NCBI GenBank assembly: GCA_937925455.1
Contig: CALEWF010000168.1
Coordinates: forward strand, 1-11,003
Direction: 5' to 3'
Source of the DNA: an uncultured Flavobacteriales bacterium
Lineage (GTDB): Bacteria; Bacteroidota; Bacteroidia; CAIKAF01
Length of the DNA: 11,003 nt
Below are positions 7,726 through 11,003 of the stretch, piece by piece. The position numbers were made by a program, and so were the translations under genes. Numbering within the stretch: position 1 is the first letter of the stretch; each line of letters opens with the position of its first letter. A model generated the notes under the pieces. That model was not told where the DNA came from. It ran no database searches and worked only from the letters and a program-made list of their open reading frames with translations.

Positions 7726-8142
7726 ATGACGATTCAGACTGCCGAAAAAATCATTAATGAATTCGGTAAAGTTTTATCTCATTCGGTTCATCCGCATCTT
7801 TTTCAACCCAAAAGCAATCTGCCTTGCTCAGTAGCCAGAATTAAATTTGCAATTTACCGATACGTTATTGAGTTAATAAGACTTGAAAAACTAAATAAAG
7901 AAACAGCAGAAATGTTGATTATAGGCTATAGCAGCCTTAGTTATTTTTTAGCTGACCAAGAAACGGCTGACCAAATGAATCGTATCAGTGAATTAAAAGA
8001 CGATCCTCATCCTGACAAACAACTACAAATAAAACGACAGAAAGAACTAATACATGCTTTATTAATATATAAAGACATTCTAAATGCGGAAATTCAGGAA
8101 TTCATTAAAGAATGCATATTATCCAGCCAAAAGCATGAATAA
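7726..8142 (+). CDS. uncharacterised 138-residue helical protein
   Basis: I do not recognise a family. The protein is soluble in character, with no signal peptide or membrane segment, and seems almost entirely helical. It has an N-terminal helix (AEKIINEFGKVLSH), then a segment LPCSVARIKFAIYRYVIELI (residues 32-51), helices rich in Glu, Lys and Leu, and a lysine-rich stretch (RQKELIHALLIYKDILNAEI) near the C-terminus. The support for a real gene is its position: it fills the space between two genes, starts on ATG, stops exactly where a strong hairpin terminator begins, and is preceded by a plausible promoter. It is a single-gene unit facing away from the glycosyltransferase and toward the dehydrogenase. 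A structural or regulatory cytoplasmic role is possible, but nothing in the sequence decides it. Confidence 0.75.
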   Translation: MTIQTAEKIINEFGKVLSHSVHPHLFQPKSNLPCSVARIKFAIYRYVIELIRLEKLNKETAEMLIIGYSSLSYFLADQETADQMNRISELKDDPHPDKQLQIKRQKELIHALLIYKDILNAEIQEFIKECILSSQKHE

Positions 8143-8167
8143 AAGAGCAGCCCGAAAGCTGCTTTTA
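8141..8167 (+). terminator. bidirectional intrinsic terminator
   Basis: AGCAGC (8146-8151) and GCTGCT (8158-8163) form a six-pair GC-rich stem around a six-base loop. It is flanked by AAAAG (8141-8145) on one side and TTTT (8164-8167) on the other. The A and T tracts let it work on both strands. It sits between the convergent 138-residue gene, whose stop codon overlaps its first bases, and the acyl-CoA dehydrogenase, so it probably serves both. Confidence 0.8.
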
Positions 8168-8192
8168 AAATTTTAAAAATCAACAATAAAAT

Positions 8193-9335
8193 TTATTGCG
8201 ACAAAACACTGCGGCTAATTACTATACGCTGAACTTCGCTTGTACCTTCATATATTTGAGTAATCTTTGCATCACGCATCAATCGTTCTACATGGTATTC
8301 TTTTACGTAGCCATATCCACCATGAATTTGAACAGCCTCAGTAGTAACCCACATGGCCACTTCGCTGGCATAAAGTTTTGCTTGCGATGATGCCAAATCA
8401 AAATTCAATCCTTGATCTTTTAACCATGCTGCTTTGTACACTAGTAAACGAGCTGCCTCTATGCGTGTAGCCATATCGGCTAATTTAAAGGCTACAGCCT
8501 GATGTTCAGAAATAGGCTTTCCAAAAGCCTTACGTTGTTTACTGTATTCAAGTGCTAGCTCATAAGCTCCCTGAGCAATTCCCAAAGCTTGGGCTGCAAT
8601 ACCAATTCGCCCGCCTGAAAGGGTTTTCATGGCAAATTTAAATCCAAATCCATCTTCTCCCAAACGATTGGCTTTAGGTACTTTTACATCGGTAAATTGC
8701 AGCGAACATGTATCAGATGCCCGAATTCCCATTTTATTTTCTTTAGGCCCTTTGATAAAGCCTGGCATGCCCTCTTCCACAATCAAACAATTTATTCCTT
8801 TATGGCCTTTCTCCGGATAGGTTTGAGCAATTACCAAATAATACTTGGCATTTTTTCCATTGGTAATCCAGTTCTTAGTTCCGTTAAGCAAGTAGTAATC
8901 ACCCATATCCACAGCCGTGGTTCTTTGCGAAGTTGCATCCGAACCAGCTTCTGGCTCACTGAGGCAAAAGGCACCAATGCATTCACCACTTGCCAGAGGT
9001 TTAAGGTATTTTTCTTTTTGTTCTTCTGTTCCGTATGCTTCCAATCCGTAACAAACCAAGGAATTATTTACAGACACAACCACAGATGCAGCCGCTTCTA
9101 CTTTAGATAACTCTTCCATAACCAATACATAGGACAAAGTATCCAAACCAGCCCCACCGTATTTCGGATCTACCATCATGCCCATAAAGCCCAATTCTCC
9201 AAGTTTTTTTATTTGTTCGGCAGGGAAAATCTGATTTTCATCCCGCTCTATAACTCCCGGAAGTAATTCTTCACGTGCAAAATCGCGGGCTGCTTTTTGA
9301 ATCATTTTGTGTTCTTCTGTCAATTCGAATAACAT
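8193..9335 (-). CDS. acyl-CoA dehydrogenase (short/medium-chain type)
   Basis: A cytoplasmic flavoenzyme of 380 residues, the normal size of soluble acyl-CoA dehydrogenases. It oxidises acyl-CoA to the trans-2-enoyl-CoA using FAD and passes electrons to an electron-transfer flavoprotein. The helical N-terminal domain (MLFELTEEHKMIQKAARDFA) is followed by the middle beta domain with CLSEPEAGSDA (124-134), which contacts flavin and substrate, and WITNGKNAKYY. The C-terminal helical domain ends in QIYEGTSEVQR, where Glu363 aligns with the catalytic base of butyryl- and medium-chain enzymes. Isovaleryl-type enzymes keep their base elsewhere, so a straight-chain substrate such as butyryl-CoA is favoured; this is an inference. 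It stands alone between a convergent and a divergent neighbour. No beta-oxidation or flavoprotein genes are in view. The ATG at 9333-9335 fits the family start. Confidence 0.95.
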   Translation of the reverse strand: MLFELTEEHKMIQKAARDFAREELLPGVIERDENQIFPAEQIKKLGELGFMGMMVDPKYGGAGLDTLSYVLVMEELSKVEAAASVVVSVNNSLVCYGLEAYGTEEQKEKYLKPLASGECIGAFCLSEPEAGSDATSQRTTAVDMGDYYLLNGTKNWITNGKNAKYYLVIAQTYPEKGHKGINCLIVEEGMPGFIKGPKENKMGIRASDTCSLQFTDVKVPKANRLGEDGFGFKFAMKTLSGGRIGIAAQALGIAQGAYELALEYSKQRKAFGKPISEHQAVAFKLADMATRIEAARLLVYKAAWLKDQGLNFDLASSQAKLYASEVAMWVTTEAVQIHGGYGYVKEYHVERLMRDAKITQIYEGTSEVQRIVISRSVLSQ

Positions 9336-9411
9336 GTGCTAAAATATTTAGTTTAACAATCAAAATCGCTTAAATTCGGGCTAAATATAGCCATTTTCAT
9401 TCTGTAACAAT

Positions 9412-10464
9412 ATGGAGCCATATAAAGTTTTAGGATTAATGTCAGGAACTTCCTTAGATGGGCTGGATATGGCTTATGCTGAGTTCATTAAAGAAAATGG
9501 CCGATGGAAAATTCAACATGTAGTAGCCGAAACCTTAGCTTACACCTATGATTTAAAAAAATGGCTCAATCATACCATGCAATGTAATGGTGCTGAACTT
9601 ATCGAACGTCATATAGAATATGGAAAATACCTTGGGAATTCAGCATTAGCGTTTATTCGTAAACACCAATTACAACCAGAATTGATTGCTTCGCATGGGC
9701 ATACTATTTTTCATCAACCTGAACATGGATATACTTTTCAGTTAGGGCATGGCAGTGGAATCAGAGCCATTACAGGCATAGAAACCGTATGGGATTTTAG
9801 AACGATGGATGTGTTGCTGGGAGGGCAAGGTGCTCCGTTAGTTCCCATGGGCGATCGTTTATTGTTTAGTGAGTTTGACGCTTGTCTTAATTTAGGAGGG
9901 ATTAGCAATATATCGTTTGAATATCAGCATCAACGAATTGCCTTTGATATTACACCGTTCAACATAGTTTTTAATCAACTTTGCCAACCTTTAGGAATAG
10001 GCTTTGACCCGGGAGGCTATCATGCCTCTACCGGAAAAATCAATTTAAAATTACTTGATGCACTCAATCAACTGGAATTTTACAAAAAATCTCCACCCCG
10101 ATCGTTGGGTAAAGAATGGATTGAACAATATGTTTTCCCATTGTTTAAGAAATATCCGGATAGTACCGTAAATCAACTGCACACCTTTGCTAAGCATGTA
10201 GCGATTCAAATTTCAGATATATTGAATAAATACAATATTCAAAACGTACTCATCACTGGTGGTGGTGCTTACAATCAGTTTTTTATCGAGCAATTAAAAA
10301 GACTAAGCCAAGCAGAAATTATAATTCCCGATGATATTACCATTCAATTTAAAGAAGCATTAATTTTTGGACTATTAGGGATGTTGCGAATAAAAAATGA
10401 AATCAACACCCTGGCTTCTGTTACCGGTGCCAGCCAGAACTCATGTAGTGGGGTAATAAGTTAA
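9412..10464 (+). CDS. anmK: AnmK, anhydro-N-acetylmuramic acid kinase
   Basis: A cytoplasmic sugar kinase of 350 residues, slightly shorter than the E. coli enzyme (about 370). It opens the 1,6-anhydro ring of anhydroMurNAc and phosphorylates it with ATP to MurNAc-6-phosphate, a step of peptidoglycan recycling. Motifs in order are GLMSGTSLDGLDMA (8-21, phosphate binding), SHGHTIFHQP (94-103), WDFRTMDVLLGGQGAPLVP (127-145), CLNLGGISNIS (158-168), FDITPFN (178-184) with probable catalytic Asp179, and LITGGGAYN near the C-terminus. The DITP element replaces the DTGP of proteobacterial enzymes. The ATG at 9412 is the natural start, since the family motif follows within eight residues. It diverges from the dehydrogenase gene over 76 bases, which include a small inverted repeat (9379-9383 with 9388-9392). 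Its substrate is the product of the lytic transglycosylase elsewhere in the window. Confidence 0.95.
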   Translation: MEPYKVLGLMSGTSLDGLDMAYAEFIKENGRWKIQHVVAETLAYTYDLKKWLNHTMQCNGAELIERHIEYGKYLGNSALAFIRKHQLQPELIASHGHTIFHQPEHGYTFQLGHGSGIRAITGIETVWDFRTMDVLLGGQGAPLVPMGDRLLFSEFDACLNLGGISNISFEYQHQRIAFDITPFNIVFNQLCQPLGIGFDPGGYHASTGKINLKLLDALNQLEFYKKSPPRSLGKEWIEQYVFPLFKKYPDSTVNQLHTFAKHVAIQISDILNKYNIQNVLITGGGAYNQFFIEQLKRLSQAEIIIPDDITIQFKEALIFGLLGMLRIKNEINTLASVTGASQNSCSGVIS

Positions 10465-10507
10465 TAGACTTATCACAAGTTGTCAACAGAATTTTTAAAA
10501 AAGTTTT

Positions 10508-10561
10508 GAGGGGCGGCCTCGTGTTTCTCCGCCTCTTGGGGGTGGATTCACCCGCTGCCCC
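10508..10561. repeat. GC-rich block of nested inverted repeats after anmK
   Basis: A sharply GC-rich patch in otherwise AT-rich sequence. GGGTG (10540-10544) pairs with CACCC (10549-10553) around a four-base GATT loop. GGGGC (10510-10514) pairs with GCCCC (10557-10561), closing the block. A competing pairing joins GAGG/CGG at 10508-10516 with CCGCCTC at 10529-10535. It may be a repeat unit or a transcript-end structure for anmK, but there is no T-run directly after it. Only one copy is in the window. Confidence 0.4.
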
Positions 10562-10575
10562 GATAATCTTACCGT

Positions 10576-10615
10576 CATCCTATGTTTGCATTTTAAAATT
10601 AAATTAGGATGTTTT
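10576..10615 (+). terminator. possible intrinsic terminator of anmK
   Basis: CATCCTA (10576-10582) and TAGGATG (10605-10611) form a seven-pair inverted repeat followed at once by TTTTCT. The 22-base spacer contains the self-complementary ATTTTAAAAT (10590-10599), which can extend the stem. It is about 110 bases beyond the anmK stop and in the right orientation. The stem is AT-rich, so efficiency is uncertain. Confidence 0.35.
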
Positions 10616-10685
10616 CTATCATGGAAATAAAAGTTAATATTATACCATTGAAAAAAGAAAAGAAGGGAAGGATCAAAACATTATT

Positions 10686-10841
10686 CGTCATTGCGAGGAG
10701 GTTTAGACCCGCCTCTGGCGAGGAAAAACCGACGAAGCAATCTCATTCTACAAAAGCACATGCCCCGTAGCCAACAGATTGCTTCGTCCCGATTTCATCG
10801 GAACTCGCAAAGACGGTAGAGGGAGGCGAGTCGCAATGATG
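10686..10841. repeat. palindromic intergenic repeat (CGTCATTGCGAG / GAAGCAATC type)
   Basis: The outer arm CGTCATTGCGAG (10686-10697) pairs with CTCGCAAAGACG (10804-10815) at 11 of 12 positions. The inner arm GACGAAGCAATCT (10731-10743) pairs perfectly with AGATTGCTTCGTC (10776-10788). A second copy of the right end, TCGCAATGA (10831-10839), lies 27 bases further on and also matches the left arm. The element resembles a widespread class of bacterial intergenic palindromes with these same arm words; that recognition is from memory. It has no coding content and is probably a non-autonomous repeat (MITE- or REP-like), possibly decaying at its right end. Confidence 0.7.
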
Positions 10842-10888
10842 CAAAAATCCACTCATCCGCCCCAAAGAACGGACTGCTGCGGATGGAA

Positions 10889-11003
10889 GTGGAAAGCCCG
10901 GAGGGGCGAATGCCGCAACGCAAGGAGCAGCGGGGCTGAGGGTACGAAGACACCGCTGCGACTATGCGATGCGTGCATGAGCCCCGAGGACTTGGAACGG
11001 ACA
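10889..11003 (+). repeat. GC-rich structured repeat, right copy (candidate structured RNA or mobile hairpin)
   Basis: It aligns without gaps to the copy at 1-115 with 19 differences, 17 of them in the hairpin arms. The arms 10910-10933 and 10953-10978 keep 21 of 24 pairs. Mismatches are at 10918/10969, 10925/10961 and 10926/10960. Both bulges (A10964 and T10974), the GA/GA pair and the outer helix (10903-10907 with 10981-10985) are preserved. The 19-base loop differs by one base. It lies on the same strand as anmK, 424 bases beyond its stop, and runs to the end of the window, so it may be cut short on the right. Confidence 0.8.

Noticed and set aside
10470..10488. Two adjacent DnaA-box-like words, TTATCACAA and TTGTCAACA, just after anmK
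   Set aside because: They differ from TTATCCACA at three and two positions, there is no larger cluster, and no dnaA, dnaN or other origin-linked gene is near.
10621..10770. A 49-codon reading frame starting MEIKVNIIPLKK
   Set aside because: Its second half lies inside the palindromic repeat, it has no recognisable homology and composition changes abruptly. At best it is the start of a gene cut by the repeat.
10686..10841. CRISPR array or tRNA in the repeat-rich right end
   Set aside because: There are no regularly spaced direct repeats, and I found no tRNA cloverleaf with a TTCGA-type arm. The palindromic arms explain the structure.
1..11003. The window as a circular plasmid, since both ends carry the same repeat
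   Set aside because: The end copies differ at 19 of 115 positions, so they are not an assembly overlap, and the genes are chromosomal housekeeping genes without replication or mobilisation functions.

Overview
The window looks like a piece of chromosome from a member of the Bacteroidota. The coding sequence is AT-rich, genes start on ATG with no clear purine-rich Shine-Dalgarno sequence, and the phospho-glycosyltransferase, lytic transglycosylase and AnmK proteins look like those of that phylum. This is inferred from sequence character, not from a database search. All ten genes appear intact. Eight have an assignable family and two are uncharacterised.

Layout. Positions 1-115 hold a GC-rich structured repeat. 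From 7614 down to 229, seven genes run leftward on the minus strand. First come a TagO/WecA-type membrane glycosyltransferase and an overlapping MltD-like lytic transglycosylase. After a gap of 114 bases there is a tight run: uvrA, a LOG-family (TIGR00730-type) nucleotide hydrolase, an uncharacterised 174-residue protein, radC and yidD. The gaps inside that run are 17, 10, 49 and 16 bases, so it is probably one transcript. Rightward from 7726 lies an uncharacterised 138-residue protein. It ends in a hairpin terminator shared with a convergent acyl-CoA dehydrogenase (8193-9335, minus). anmK (9412-10464, plus) diverges from the dehydrogenase across 76 bases. The last 540 bases have no convincing gene and hold several unrelated palindromic or repeated elements.

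How the genes fit together. The lytic transglycosylase should release 1,6-anhydroMurNAc products, which AnmK would phosphorylate for recycling. The glycosyltransferase should start a lipid-linked surface glycan, and YidD assists membrane protein insertion. UvrA is the damage sensor of nucleotide excision repair. RadC is a JAMM-fold protein of unsettled role. The dehydrogenase belongs to fatty-acid or branched-chain acyl-CoA oxidation.

The most notable signal is the repeat found at both ends of the window (1-115 and 10889-11003). The two copies have the same length and orientation. Their flanks and apical loop are nearly identical, while the arms of a 24-bp hairpin have diverged through six paired compensatory substitutions. 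This is direct evidence for selection on a folded structure, most simply a structured RNA or a hairpin recognised as single-stranded DNA. I cannot name the family with confidence.
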